From contig MNCI01008581.1 of assembly GCA_015680685.1 (NCBI GenBank), forward strand, positions 385,728 to 449,727: a stretch of DNA of 64,000 bases, in the 5' to 3' direction. Position numbers and translations under genes: made by a program. A model generated the notes under the pieces. It saw only the letters and a program-made list of their open reading frames with translations. It was not told the DNA's origin and made no database searches. Origin of the DNA: Gnetum montanum. Its lineage: Eukaryota > Streptophyta > Gnetopsida > Gnetales > Gnetaceae. Shown piece after piece: positions 1-12,266 of this stretch; positions within the stretch are counted from its first letter, which is position 1; the number at the start of each line of letters is the position of its first letter.

Positions 1-3000
1 TTAGAAGAATGATCATTTTCATGATCTGGGTTTTAAAGCATTCAACTATAAAGCTAGCTATAAGTTGATAGCCCTAGTAGTGTTACATTGTTGTGGATGT
101 CGTGGAATTTTATCCTACATAGATGGAGAAGGAGGTAATTGGGTTAAGGGTGGAGGAGCATGTGTTAAAGGATGAGAAGGGTGATAGGGATATGAGGTTT
201 CCCCTCTAGTAGATGGAGAATGAGTTCTATGATACTTTGGATGGTAGTAGTGGTGTTGAAAAGAAGCATGACTAGAAAAGTCACACAGAGACATTGTTTG
301 CTAAACATAGTACCTGTATGGATTTGGCCACTTGTAAGGGTATTGCTACCTTGGTGGTGGAATCCCCCATGACTGTGGATGTTACCATTACTAGTACTAC
401 TCATACGATTGTGGTGGAGCTCCACTTGGATAATATGCTTGTTGTTGTTGGTGGAACTACCTTGGATTTCCTTAAGGATAAGGCAATCTTTTGGGTGCTT
501 ACTTTCTTGCCAGTCTAGAATTTAGTGTGTACGCCCTAGACTCCTACAAGTGTGACACAACAAGAAAATATCCTTTAAGATGGTTGTATTAGTAAATGTC
601 ACACCCACCATCATCATCTGATTTTTTCTCCACAACTTCTTCTACTGTAGCAGCTTTGCCCTTAACCCTTTAGTAGGCACATTTAACTTCTTTTCGCCTC
701 CTATGGTGATGACTGATGAGGTACCCCTATGTCCAATGATACAAACATTCACACACGATTTGGTTGAATTTTGTGGATGCGACTAATTGTGCATCTAAAT
801 CATTATGCTTTGATCACAATTTGTTGTCTTCCCACTTGGACTAGTTGTAGCTTTGTCACATATGGTTTAGTCCAAAGTGATGTATATGATGTTGTTTAAT
901 CCTATGTTGCTCCTAATGAGAATAAAGAGATAAATTAATTAAGTTAATGAACAATGGAAATTAAAACCTAAAGTAGCCTATGTGCAATGAGTATCCATTC
1001 CTAATCATGTGCACATACCTTGGACTTTGTATAACCATCCCTAGAATTGCCAAGCATATGTCACTGGGCTTGCCAAATAGTACATTGTTGGGTTACCAAG
1101 TAGTTACACTTAAGTGCTCGTGATTAAGTCGTATCCATGCTGCTTAATGATAGGAATTGTAACGGGAAATAAATGGAAGTATTAACTAAGGAAAGTAATA
1201 AATAATTAAATGATTAAATAGTTAAATAATAATAATATAAGTGGATGCTACAATGATGGAGGTAATCTTGATCTTTATTTTCGATCATGTAACATGTCCA
1301 AGTACATCACACATGAATAAGGGTGTTGTACAATTACAAATATCATATTGTAGGCATGCACTAGGAATAATAGAACTTCAATTTAGAAATCTAAGAAAGA
1401 CTAGAAAATACTAACAACTAAAAACTAACTCTTAACCATGCACCCATGTGTTGTATTTATAGGCTAGCACGAACAAGATGATATCGGATATCTAACATTA
1501 TTTCTTGGGACCCAATATCGCATATATGATATTGGAGCCTTGATATTAGATATCCAATATTGGGGCTGACATAATCATGACTCATCATGTGGGTATAGTT
1601 ACTACTCTACTCTCTTGATTCTTCTACAATATTTAGAGTAGTTTGGAATTTTTCATCCAAAGAGTTCCATAATTTATCAAACTTGGTTGATATAGTGGAA
1701 ATAGATTTTTGGATTGGCAAGGTTTTTCATTGCACCACCTCATCAAGTGGTGACTCCTCCTCATTGTCACAAAATTAGACCTCCCTTTTTCTAATGGAAG
1801 GATCCCTATTATATTCCTCAACACTTTTCCATTTCCTTAGCTCTACTTCTTCTTTTGCTACTATCTCAATTAGTCTTTGGATCTAATGAGCTCTAAGTTT
1901 TGACAGTATTCCTTAGGGAATAGACCCCAAGGGTTCTTCTCATTTCTAATTTATGTCCATCGATGGTATGAAAAAGTTGTTCCCGTTGAGAATAACCATG
2001 GCCATGGCATTAGTGTATGAGAGAATAGTATTTACCCATGGTAGTATCCAAGGGTTCATGTGTTCCTTGCTTTCATCCTTGGATCTACCTTCTCATATTA
2101 GACACTCAGGAGTACACCTGCTATTTATCATTAAATAGCTCTAGCATTGTGCTCCACTTGCAGATGGATTCTAGCTCCAATGACCGATACTAGCTTTTTG
2201 CTTCCTTGATGAGTATCCTAGGAAATAACTTTAATTTTTCCTAATAATTTTGAATATTTTGTAAGGAACATGCATCATAAAAGGCTTGAATATGTGTTTG
2301 TAAATCAGACTTATATCCCCCTCAAATCTAGGGATATTATTCATGTTAAGTTGCTTGATCCGACTATCTTTGACATGCCTGGTTGGAATCGTTACTACCT
2401 CTGCAATGTTGAAAATGCTCTGAGTTAGTAGAAAAGGCTCATCATAATCATTATTTTGATGATGCCTATGATGTCCTCTACTACCTCTTCATTCATGACG
2501 ATTTCAATGATTATCATTGTTGTCCTACTATTCACCTTCATCACAGTTGTCCTTTCTATGGTGTTTGTGAGAACCAAAAGAGGAAGAAGAAGATGTAGAT
2601 GAAGAGGGTGAAGAGGGAGAAGGACTACCACCACCATGGTATCTACAACATCCTCTATGCTTGTCATGGCCTCATTCATTAGCTTTCTTATCATCTTGAT
2701 GCTTGGTCAAGCCCCTACTTTGACTCCCACTTTTACCTAAACCCAAATTCTTGATAGTGGACTATAGCTTCAAGTTCAACCCTCCATCACCAATATCAAG
2801 GGGTGGAAAATCTTCATGTTGAGAACCCCTAGAGAGAGGATCCTCATTGTCTTTTTGGGTGAACAAGAATAAGGGATTGGTGAACCATTTTTCCTTCAAA
2901 GCCTCATGGTGCTTTTCTCGGTGTCGATCTCTCCTACATTGTGTTTCAATGGGACAGTAGTCCTAGTAGTCATGGTCACACACAACATACTCTTCTTGAA

Positions 3001-3330
3001 GATACTAGATGCCTAACCTCCTAAGAATTTTGAATAGCATCCCAAGCAAAGATCGATTGAGAGGCATTACAATGTTGGCCTTGATATCTCACCACCATAA
3101 TTGTTCATCCTAATGCAGGATGAAGGTGAAGTCAAGTACATACTCATCTAGATGAGTATATACCACCCTGCATTCTTGAGGCACTGGTGGTTTAGTATCA
3201 TTGTGCTTGTGAGAAGAAGAAATTTTGCAATTAGAATAAGTTATTAGTGTGCTTAAATTATTATATTTATTTTTAGAATGATTTTTTACCTTAGGGTTCA
3301 TCCAACGATGTTAATGATTTTCACTATGCC
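1..3330 (-). pseudogene. gag pseudogene of a minus-strand Athila/Tat-like Gypsy element, split by a solo LTR
   Basis: Reading the minus strand from 3330 down, the translation follows the gag proteins of the other elements here: an N-terminal piece with YTHLDEYVLDFTFILH (about 3110-3200), the Ser/His-rich low-complexity part (about 2430-2690), the KFDKLWNSLDEKF-like part (1633-1824), and the Pro/Gln-rich tail (1-600) that aligns with plus-strand 22440-22860. The solo LTR at 707-1587 interrupts it. Every frame carries stops and frameshifts, so it is dead. Upstream in its own orientation lies the LTR at 3379-4298. The rest of the element would lie left of position 1. Gag forms the retrotransposon capsid. 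The assignment rests on alignment by eye to the plus-strand copies in this window. Confidence 0.7.
707..1587 (-). mobile_element. solo LTR inserted in the minus-strand gag
   Basis: The 881-bp unit begins TGATGACTGATGAGGTACCCC-like and ends CTCATCA. This is the reverse complement of the TGATGAG...CTCATCA ends of the other LTRs. The flanks TATGG (702-706) and TGTGG (1588-1592) fit a 5-bp target duplication with one transition. Read on the minus strand it has a TATA-type box near 1455-1465 (plus strand GTATTTATAGGC) and, upstream of that box, a cluster of GATATC-like inverted motifs at 1479-1560. No internal region is attached and gag homology continues on both sides, so it is a solo LTR left by recombination. 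Confidence 0.75.
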
Positions 3331-3358
3331 TAGATAGTGCATGTTTCAAACAAAAAGA

Positions 3359-3378
3359 ATCCCCAAAAATGTTGCCAA
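3359..3378 (-). other. degenerate primer-binding site
   Basis: Directly after the LTR in minus orientation, the sequence begins TTGGCAACATTTTTGGGGAT. It resembles the tRNA-Asp-type site TTGGCGCCGTTGCCNGGGAC of the other elements but has several mismatches. Confidence 0.45.
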
Positions 3379-4298
3379 TGATGAGTGATGAATACCCATA
3401 CATTCAACTATATGAATCATGAAGCGTTCATGTGCAATTTGGTCCAATTCTATGGACTCTATGTCTTTTGGTACACTAGTCCCTAGGAAGTGAACTTGTC
3501 CTAATAGTCATTTGTTGTCTTCCCAATTACACTTGTGATATGCAAAGGTATGGTTAAGTGTAATTAAGGCATATGATTTTTATTATTTTTATGTTTTATA
3601 TTTTAAATTATTGAAATAAAATATGAAAGCAATGAATTCAATTAATTGCTAATTTAATCTAACTAACTAACCAATGTCTAACTAATCCTACATTAAGCAT
3701 TTGGTTCCACTTGTCGTACACATCTTGAACACGTATAATGTTGTTGGGTTACCAAACGTTAAGCATTACTGGGATTACCAAGCATCATGAGCATGCTCAA
3801 CGTGGTCATACTTATGTGTTTAATTAATCACTACTTAATCTAGCTGAATATAGCTTAATTTAGCCTAATTAATTATTCAATTACTTAAAGCATTAAAGGA
3901 AATCACGTAGGACATTAAATGCATAAATAAATAATTAATCTATTTCCAAGTGTTGCATGGTTTATCAAAGAGCTTATCTTTATTGCCACACACATTGTTG
4001 TGCTTAAGTCCAATAGTGTTTTAATAAAGATCTGTACACTCTTAACTTCTACTATGGGAACTTATTAAAAATATTCTAACTTCTAGGTAATAAAATTGCA
4101 AGAGCTCCACTACAACTATGACAAGACATGCCACAAACATGATAGGTGAGCCTGTATTTGTAGGAAAAAATAGATACTATGTTGATGAGGCCATGTCAAT
4201 GCATCAAATCATGCATCGATGGGGCCTAGTCAATGAGGCCTAGTTGATGGGGCCTAGTCATTGGTGCCTAGTCAATGCAACTAATCCATGATTCATTA
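3379..4298 (-). repeat. LTR of the B-type family, minus strand
   Basis: This 920-bp block is the reverse complement of an LTR related to those at 12267-13160 and 37783-38667: it ends TTCATTA (from TAATGAA), and its outer edge reads TGATGAGTGATGAATACCC. Near the U3 end (4185-4290) are repeated motifs of the type GATGGGGCCTAGTCAATG. The AT-rich central part contains the palindromic TTAATTAA-type sequence shared with the other B LTRs. Gag follows it (below 3330) and an ORF2-like pseudogene precedes it (above 7015), so it could be the 5' LTR of one element, the 3' LTR of another, or shared by both. Confidence 0.7.
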
Positions 4299-4619
4299 GC
4301 TATAAAACATAATGACTTTTACTTCTAAAAATGACTAGAAGGAATAACAAAAACTTTGGATGATAGTAAAATTTGAAAGAGGAAGCCATTATGAAGAAAC
4401 CAAGAAAGAAACAAAGGTTTGATATGCTAAAGCAACTTGTAGGAAGTTGAAGAAGGAAGGTTAGAACATCATGAAATAAGAAGAAGAAGACTCCATTAGG
4501 GCTAATGATCCATTCATGGATAGTCACTAATAAGAAAAAATCTGAATTCTTTAAAGAAATTTGGAATAAAGTATAGTAAAAATATTTTGCTAGATATATT
4601 TTGAGGACTATGTTCGAAG

Positions 4620-6010
4620 AGGAAATAATCCCTTTAGAAACTATTAAGAAAATTTTTAAAATAGCAATACAAGGTAAATTTTCATACAAAGAGGAAGATA
4701 AGAATTTTTTTTTTTTAATTTGAGTGAGAATATGATAATATTTTCTTTCTAGGAAGAAGGCTCAAAATCACTCCCTAGTTATATTGAGAAGAATGAGAAG
4801 ATATAAAAGGTTTTCTTAAGGTTAGTTTCTTACCTAGATAACTAGATAAGAATTGATTCTTTGAAGGAGCCAATCTAGAGTATTGCTTTCACATTTATGA
4901 CATATATGAATATGATGAATAGAGATACCTATATCAACTTTAGCTCTCTAAGGAGGATATATGGAACCTAGTGCTTCAACAAGAGCTACACTTAGGTAAA
5001 AGAGTTTTCCAAAAGAATAAAGACCTATATCAAGCTACAAAATTGGTAACCTTTTTTCTCCTATAAAAGACTAATTTCTATTATTGTTAAAAGATTAAAA
5101 TATAAGTTGGATGAGGGTAAGTTAAAATTTGTAATTATAACTAGAGAATCCTTGACAAAATATTCTAAGAAGAAAAATGATATAGATGGAGACAAATTAT
5201 AACAAAAGAAAGAAGACAAGGTCAAAATCATTATTGAAGAAACTAGGATGGAAAGATCTAAGTGAGTTCAGAAAAGAAGGATATAAAAGGAAGGAGCATT
5301 GATGTCAATGACACTAAACAAAAATAATAAAAGAGAAAATAAGAAAGAACAAGATTCAAGTCCTACGAAGAATAAGAAGCAAGATTGGAAGATAGTGAAA
5401 ATCAAAGAAGTGATAGTAATGAAGGATATCCCAAATAGAAAGAGAGTAAATATGCTTGACATCAAAGCTAAATTAATGGAAAAGATGTTTAAATTCTTCC
5501 TATTCTCACATCACTTAGAGGGACTACAAGTGAATATGTAGTATGACTTAGAAAATCATAGGTAATAATGGGAGGCAACATTCAAGAAATCAAACAGAAA
5601 TGATGATGAAGCCCTAAAATGCTAGCAAAGTAGATGTGCTACAAACCCTATGATTGAATCAATTTATATGAAAACTAGTAGATAGTGTGTATTTTATGGT
5701 ACACATGAATAAAAAGGTAGAGACTATTTACAATTTAAGAGAAGAAATTACCTAGATGGATGAAGAGGTAAATCTACTTGAAATAGAAAAAGCTGATTAC
5801 TGGAAAAGAGTTGAGTTCATGAGGAAAGAAAATAACAAATTGAAAGTTGAAGTAGAGGAACTTATTTTGAAGATTATCAAAGACACTATAGAATAGGAGA
5901 AAATCAACAAGAAGATTGAAGACATCAAGGTACAATTGCATTGATATGAATAAGAGAAAATGAAGTTGAGAACTCCAAAAGTCCAATCTTGCATAATGAA
6001 TGAAAAATCA
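4620..6010 (+). pseudogene. decayed gag-like coding remnant with CCHC-like knuckle and coiled coil
   Basis: Not recognised as a named family. On the plus strand the A-rich sequence translates in fragments to a lysine-rich region (5299-5541), then a degenerate zinc-knuckle-like stretch near 5685-5730 (C-x2-Y-G-T-H-E-x-K-G-R-D-Y, with Tyr where Cys would be expected), then a heptad-rich segment (about 5710-5945, including ENNKLKVEVEELILKIIKD). This order resembles some retrotransposon Gag proteins. Many stops interrupt it. It lies just upstream of the LTR-like block at 6599-7014 in the same orientation, so both may come from one inserted element. No protease or pol motif was found. Low confidence. 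Confidence 0.3.
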
Positions 6011-6598
6011 AGATGAATAGGAGGCTACCCATCACCTAAGTAGGTTAAACCTGCAACCCCTAACATTATTATGAAAAATTCTCTTGAAATATTGGCTAGC
6101 TATGGTAGTAAGGTGAGTGAAGTCTTGTATATTTGGGTAACCTATTAATGTTTAGTTGAAAAAAAAAAAAAGTCTTTTTGTTATTATTGCAAAGTAGAAT
6201 GGTCATATTTTATTTTGTAAAAAAATCATTTATGTTTGGAAAGTCCTTAAGATGTCTTAAGAAAAAAATGTCATTTGTTTTGAAAAGAATGTTCATTCAT
6301 CCCCTTTTTGAGAAAGAATAGTCAAATATATAGTAAGAATTTTGTGTTTTGAAATAGTAAATTTTAGTATATGAATCATACTACTACTATGTGAATAGTA
6401 AATTATCATATAAGAAATGTTTTAGTGTCAATGAAAGATAGATCACATTTACCATGGAAATATCCTAAAGTACTAGAAGTTGAAACATTATCTTAAACTT
6501 CTTCATGAGTGAAGGGAAGATGTACAATGGCTCAAATTGCATGTGTTTTTCCAAAACAAGTCCCTTACCATCCTACATTAAATTTGAATGAAAGGGAG

Positions 6599-7014
6599 TG
6601 TTGAACATTTTATGTTAAAATGTTCTAAAAACCAATCTAAAAATCAATATTTCCATGGAGCCCACTAAAATAAAGGAACATGTCCATAAAAACCAAATAG
6701 TTGCAACCATTTGAGATCCATAAAAAATCAAAACCATATTAATCCATAGTATTTTTATATGTGTATAACTAAGCACATCAAATGTAGAGTGAAGTAAACG
6801 AGTAGTTTGTGTGGGGGAAAACACACAAGATATCATGTGTGTAAAGAAGCTTAAAATCCAAGTCACATGAGAATTAAACAAGCCTTGAAGAGAAAGGCAT
6901 ATGCAAGTAGATGATGATGTCTCATGAAGAAGATACATGGGAAAAATTATTACACACACACAGAGAAGGGAATAATCTGTGTAAATAAATCAAGTTCAAA
7001 AATCAAGCATAACA
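6599..7014 (+). repeat. LTR-like block TGTT...AACA, probably a 3' LTR
   Basis: The block starts TGTTGAACATTTTATG and ends AAGCATAACA, giving TGTT...AACA inverted ends. It is preceded by a purine run (AAAGGGAG, 6591-6598) that could be a polypurine tract. The length of 416 bp would suit a Copia LTR. It interrupts minus-strand ORF2 homology, which resumes at 7015. No 5' LTR partner or target duplication was identified, so the family is uncertain. Confidence 0.4.
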
Positions 7015-8530
7015 CTTCTAGGAAGAAAAGTGTGAATTAAGCACACTTAATAATAATAATAATTGATGAAGGAGGATGGAAACATTATTTATGATGAAGT
7101 TAACGATGGTAACTAAAGATGCGAGAAAGTTGATAAAGGTGAGTCTATATTTAACAGCAACAAAATCAAGAGTTAGTATTGTAGGAACTTTGAGAGCCTC
7201 ACCTATGTGATTTTCCAACACATCTACAACAACTTCATGTCCTTTGTGATGCAAGAAAATAATTGGGGCTCCTTCCTCAAACATAATTATGACTAGGAAG
7301 GATGTAGTATTACTTGGTATCTTTGGATACTCGTTTTCTGATGACATAACTACTATATCTCCTATCATGGGATTTATGTAAGCACATGAGATGTCCCTTG
7401 TGGTTGTGAAAAGATTTATTACATCTTGCTACCCCCAACTCATAGCCTAAGATATCCCTTAAAGATTGCTTAGAGTAGGGTGATATACATTAGTGTTGCT
7501 TATAGATGAATGAGTTCTAGTACTTGCAACACTAGTCTACGCTAAGTTGGCTTACTAGCATAATGGCTACTAAAGTGGTTTTTGTTCCTATTATAAATAT
7601 GCTTGTTAGTGTAGCTTTGGCATTTGGTGATGAAAGCTTCTCCTAAATCCTCTTAGTTAAGAACATTTTCATGATTTTAGTTCATGACATAGTAGGAACC
7701 TTACCAATGGTATTATTGGTGTAGTAGGTGATCCCTCCCTTTGGAAATGTTTCTTGATGAAACATGGAAAAGAAAGTGTCTTCTTGAAGTGTTCATTCTC
7801 ATTGAATCATCACTCAATTTGTATGAAAAGAAGATAAGGTAGGTTAATCAAAAAGCATCTACTAAGGACCACACATGCCCTGGAAGAGAAGGAGGTAGCC
7901 TTGTTTAACCTAAATGTTGGAATGATGTGGTAAATTACAATGTTGGAATGCCTTGTGGATCCATTTAGTTTTAATGTTAACATTAGAATGGATTGATACT
8001 TTAGCAACTTTGTTATCTACATTTGGAATTTCCAACACCTTTGCAATTACATCCATCGAATAAAAATGATGATATTGTTGATTTTATGGTGGCATATTCT
8101 AGGTAATTTTTCTAGAAGATGTGGATCTTACCATGATACCACTCCCAATTGGTTGAAAAGGTTGGCTAAATAGAAGAGGCTTACACTTATCCTTGTGTCT
8201 CTTAAGAAACAAACTCCAAGAAAGGACCAAGGTTTTGGTCTAAAAACATGCATGATGAGATAGTCTTGTCCTAGATGGCTTTAGAAATTTATTTATAAGG
8301 GTCATATCTATATTAGATTAATTTGCCTTTTCTTGGATGGAATGCTTGGTTTACATCATAGAAATTCTTCTCATAGATTAAACTTCAAGTTCTTCTTGCA
8401 CTAGTTCTTCTCCTGGAGACTATTATTATTGTGGCTCTTGGTCATGTCCACACCCTTATCTAGATATTCTAGCCATCTTCTCCCTTAGCTACAACAACTC
8501 TTATTTCTTACGAACATGCTTAGGTATCAT
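7015..8530 (-). pseudogene. ORF2 pseudogene (plant transposon-protein-like) of a minus-strand Gypsy element
   Basis: Minus-strand translation matches ORF2 of element B. The start region (ATG at 8530-8528, preceded by GATTGTAG) aligns with B 27425 onward. The segment 8007-7810 (CVVLSRCFLINLPYLLFIQIE-like) aligns with B 28040-28200. LSFPCFIKKHFQREG-like sequence (about 7790-7740) aligns with B LLFPCLIQKLCKRGG. Segment 7368-7018 (EEGAPIIFLHHKGHE, IGEALKVPTI) aligns with B 35990-36130. Stops are frequent. The 'FPCLI..LCKR.G' motif resembles the domain called 'putative plant transposon protein' found beside Athila-type elements (recalled, not searched). It is cut at 7014 by another insertion. Confidence 0.6.
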
Positions 8531-8588
8531 CTACAATCACCAAAGATTGAAATTATTTTTCAATAATTTTCTTCATGCCTACAACCTT
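8531..8588 (-). promoter_or_regulatory. intron-like block before ORF2 (minus strand)
   Basis: In minus orientation, ATGAAG is followed by GTTGTAGGC, then 58 nt later GATTGTAG and the ORF2 ATG. It sits at the same place as the AAG/GTAT...AG/ATG blocks of A1, A2, B and D. The donor here (GTTGTA) is weaker than in the other copies. Confidence 0.4.
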
Positions 8589-9356
8589 CATTGGTCCTTT
8601 AGTTAGATCAAGAATTTCAAAAAATATAACATTTAATGCTTATGATGATTGCAAAAATAAGTACCTAAGGTCTTAAGGTAATTAACACATTAAATTATTA
8701 ATTAATTTAGGTGATTTTATTATTAGTTACCTTTTTGTTCAAAAATTGAGATGTTAAAAATGTTTTAATTTGTGCATTCTAGGGCTTTCATAATAAGGAG
8801 CTCAATCTAGGAGCTCATAGGTTTTTGAATAACTTGAATTGGAGGAATAAACTACAAGATATCATGATTAGAAGGCTTTGGGCTCTTTGAATAGTAAAAA
8901 AATCCTCTTGCATTTGAGGAAAATGTGAAAAAAATAAAGGGTGGGAGATGGGGGAGGTGATCACCACCTATTGGTAGTTTTTATGACTATGATGTCACAA
9001 ATGCAACATCATAGGGGATGCGATGTCATAGCTACTAGGAACTTTATTTTCCATTTAATTTTTAGATTTTCTGACACCAAATTTCTAGGTTTTGAAGTCT
9101 TCTAAGCCTTCTAGAATCTTATAGGCCTTTACATGAATTCTGCTGATGCATTGAGATACTTATAATTATGAACTTTTCATGTTAGAGATTTAAAAATAGA
9201 TAAGAATTAGATAAAGTAAAAGAAATTTTAATAATAAATTATTAAAAATTAGAAATAATAATGAGCCGTAGGTCCTTCAATGGTTCATGAACTTGAGAAA
9301 TTTTTCATGATGTTTCAAAAGGTGTAAGGTTGTTTTATAGGTGTAATTGATAAAAG
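8589..9356. other. non-coding spacer of the minus-strand element
   Basis: AT-rich, no gene seen. It corresponds to the spacer between the RNA fold and ORF2. It contains short inverted motifs such as GGTGATCACC (near 8956) and ATGATGT...ACATCAT (near 8988-9012). Confidence 0.4.
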
Positions 9357-9412
9357 CTATGCAAGTGGGTCCTTCCTAAAAGTAAGGTCCTATTCATAAT
9401 ACCCTTGCATAG
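9357..9412 (-). ncRNA. potential structured RNA element, copy 5 (minus strand)
   Basis: Minus strand: CTATGCAAG (9412-9404) and CTTGCATAG (9365-9357) form a perfect 9-bp stem around a core that begins GGTATTATGAATAGGACCT and ends GGAAGGACCCA. The core and position (upstream of ORF2) match the four plus-strand copies in A1, A2, B and D, but the stem sequence differs. Function unknown. Confidence 0.6.
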
Positions 9413-12266
9413 ATACCTCTATAAATGTTTGTGGGTATCTTAGAAGTTGAATGTGGATCATGCTTTTGATCTAATTAATACACAAGTGCCTCAGTTAGAA
9501 TCCTACACTATATCATATAAAATAATAACATTTATAATTGTTTCATGTTAGTAAGTTGAAATGGAGTAAATAGGGATTTATTAATTAGGACATGAGGTAC
9601 CTCACTTTGATCATAGTAAATCCTATGTGTGATGAATAATTAAAATGATGATTATAGCTATTTGTTGGAATTCTAAACCAAGTTCAAATATCACATTACA
9701 CCATCTAGATTATGCACTACTACAATAAATTAGAAATCATTGTAGTTTTCTATTTCTAAATTCATGATAGATAAAATTACATTAAAGGATGCTTCTAGAT
9801 TCTATGGTCTAGATGTGATGAAAAGTAGAAGTTTTGAAAAATTGATAATAGTTTGCATAAAACTTTTCTTAATATTTTTGAAATGATGATAGATTTGTTC
9901 TTCTTTTAACTTCAAAGCTACATACAAGATCATAACTAAGAATGTTCTCATTTACAACTTTAATAAGGCCTTAAGAATGCATTTTTCAATGTAATTTTGG
10001 ATGAGAAAAATGAGAGATAATTGGAAAGTTCCCTCTAATCTAAAAATTTTAATTTTTATGTTGTCTAATATACCAAGTATCTTTCTATCACTAATCAACT
10101 TTAACATATATAAATTATTTCCCCCCAATATTGTCTTTATGGAAGTGAAGACTTCTTTGTACATGTATTTTTACAACTATTTAGTTACATAACATACTTG
10201 AAAATGCACATCTAGAATTTGCAACAACTATTAACTAAGCATTAATGATACTATTCTTGCTGATCAACTTGCTTTGTCTACTATCTTTCTCTAAATTTGG
10301 AAGTATTTTGATGACTTATTCTCTATTGATTCTATTTAAAATCCTTATTGCATAGTAAGAACATAATTATAATATGTATTAAACAGTTAAATATTATATT
10401 CTTAAAGATATTACTTTTTAGTTATAGGTTTAAGTAGGAAAAAATTTAGTGAAGGCTAAGCAATTAATTCATTTCTTGAAATATTATTTTATATTTATGG
10501 GCTTAAGTTGGAAAAATTATTAGATTATTTTCTTATTTCTCATTGTACTATTGCATTCATTTTTAATTAAAGAAAAATTTCTTTTCTTTATAAGAAATCT
10601 TTTAGAAAGAAGTGAAAACCCGTGAAGGTGCTTTCAAGTAAGAGAATGACTTGATCCTTTTTGTATTGAAAGAGAAGGTACACAATTAGTTGTAAAAATG
10701 AAAACTTAGAAAGACATCTCCAAAACTATTGGGTTTTTTGATTGAAATTCTCTTTTCTATGTTAATGATATAATGTACTCTTAATTTTTTAATTATTATT
10801 CTTTTTTAATGGTCTTACATCTCTCCTTTACTTTACATATTATATGATTCCGTTTGATGTAGTTATCTTTAATATGAGCTAGTGTTCCAGTAGCACTTTA
10901 ATTATTTCTCATTAAAGACTTTATGTAATATATTTTATTCTATTCTAGATAGCCTTATGCTAGTACTCTTACTTTTCTTTTGTTAAGGTACTTATTTCAA
11001 AATATCCATTTCTTTCTTATTACTTCTCATCTTATAGGCAAATCAATCAAGGAAGAGGTGTTGAAACCCAAAACAATTTGATAATAAGTACATTGATACA
11101 CAAATAATTAACATGACATATTAAAAATATAGAGAAATATGGTGATGGTCAAATATGAGTCAAACTAGCAACCTCTTGCCCAAAAATCCTTGTTAGACTA
11201 TGAGCTAAGCACTTGAGTAATCTCTCATTGGTAGAGGTAGATCAATAAATTTTCAATTGGTATACTTTCTCAAACCTCAATATTCCATGTTTGTTGCATG
11301 CAACTTGTCACACCCCATAATTTACTAGAGATAAATTATAAAATTACTTAAAGTGGGATGATTAAATTCATTAAAAATCCATATATTCCATATTAAAAAC
11401 TTTAAAAATCAAAAATTAAATTAAAATCATCAAGTGAGAAACTTATAAAATAATAATCACACTTGACTCGTAAAGGATAGAACACTTAATATAGATATTT
11501 AATGGAAAAGTACATGAGATACATAAGTTAATTACAAGGGCTATTTTACAAATCTATAACATGGCTTCAAAATACAAAAATGCTTGCATTCTTGTCCACT
11601 AATTTCCTTTAAAAGCCAATGCTCCCATAGTGTATTACAATTTAGCATCCATAATGTCACCAGAAATCTCTATTCAAGTCTCTTAACTATGATCTACATG
11701 AAACATATTTAAGAAGGGATAGAACACCTTCACAACAGAGGAAGCCACCTTGATGTTAGCTAGAATAAGATGGAAGATGGGGTCCATGTCATAAAGCACA
11801 CTGTAAAATGAACAATAGTTACCAATTAACATAACCATTAATATCTACCATTAATCCATGGTTTACCCTAGGTTCATGTGACATTTTGATGAAATTTTCA
11901 ACATTTGATGTTTGTAATAAGTATAAGGCTAATATGAACTTAACTAACCAGTAAGGATTGTTTGGTATAATACCTCATCTATCTTAGCAAACTCTCATAT
12001 AAGAGAAGACCAACTACTAGGTTATAAATCCTTGTGCATATCCAAACCAACTTTTTGGTTACTTTATGTCTAGCATGAACACTATAGTGACCTTAGGTCC
12101 TAGCTCCTTACTACCACACTAGATAAGGTCTATCATTGACTACAATGCCACTAGATTGAAGGGCCAACTCCAAAGTAAACCTAGATGATTGACTAGCCAT
12201 TTTCATACTAGTTGTCTTATTGCAAATCATATTGTTAATGACCCTTACCAATATTAACTACATAGC
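9413..12266. other. AT-rich DNA without recognisable genes
   Basis: No coding region, LTR pair or RNA gene could be supported. A tRNA-like remnant lies at about 11150-11235. TGTCACACCCC at 11309 looks like a Gypsy LTR start, but no partner end was found. Confidence 0.5.
11150..11235 (-). repeat. possible tRNA-derived SINE remnant
   Basis: Minus strand shows TTACTCAAGTGCTTAGC (A-box-like) and, about 35 nt further, GTTGCTAGTTTGACTC (B-box-like). Spacing and order fit a tRNA-derived SINE head, but no second copy of this type was found here. Confidence 0.3.

Noticed and set aside
4300-4689. 129-codon minus-strand ORF
   Set aside because: Rich in Phe/Leu/Ser because the plus strand is A/G-rich; no domain and it overlaps plus-strand gag-like sequence.
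6615-6959. 114-codon minus-strand ORF
   Set aside because: Lies entirely inside the TGTT...AACA LTR-like block.
11309-11320. TGTCACACCCC as start of a Gypsy LTR
   Set aside because: No matching 3' end, TATA block or second LTR could be found.
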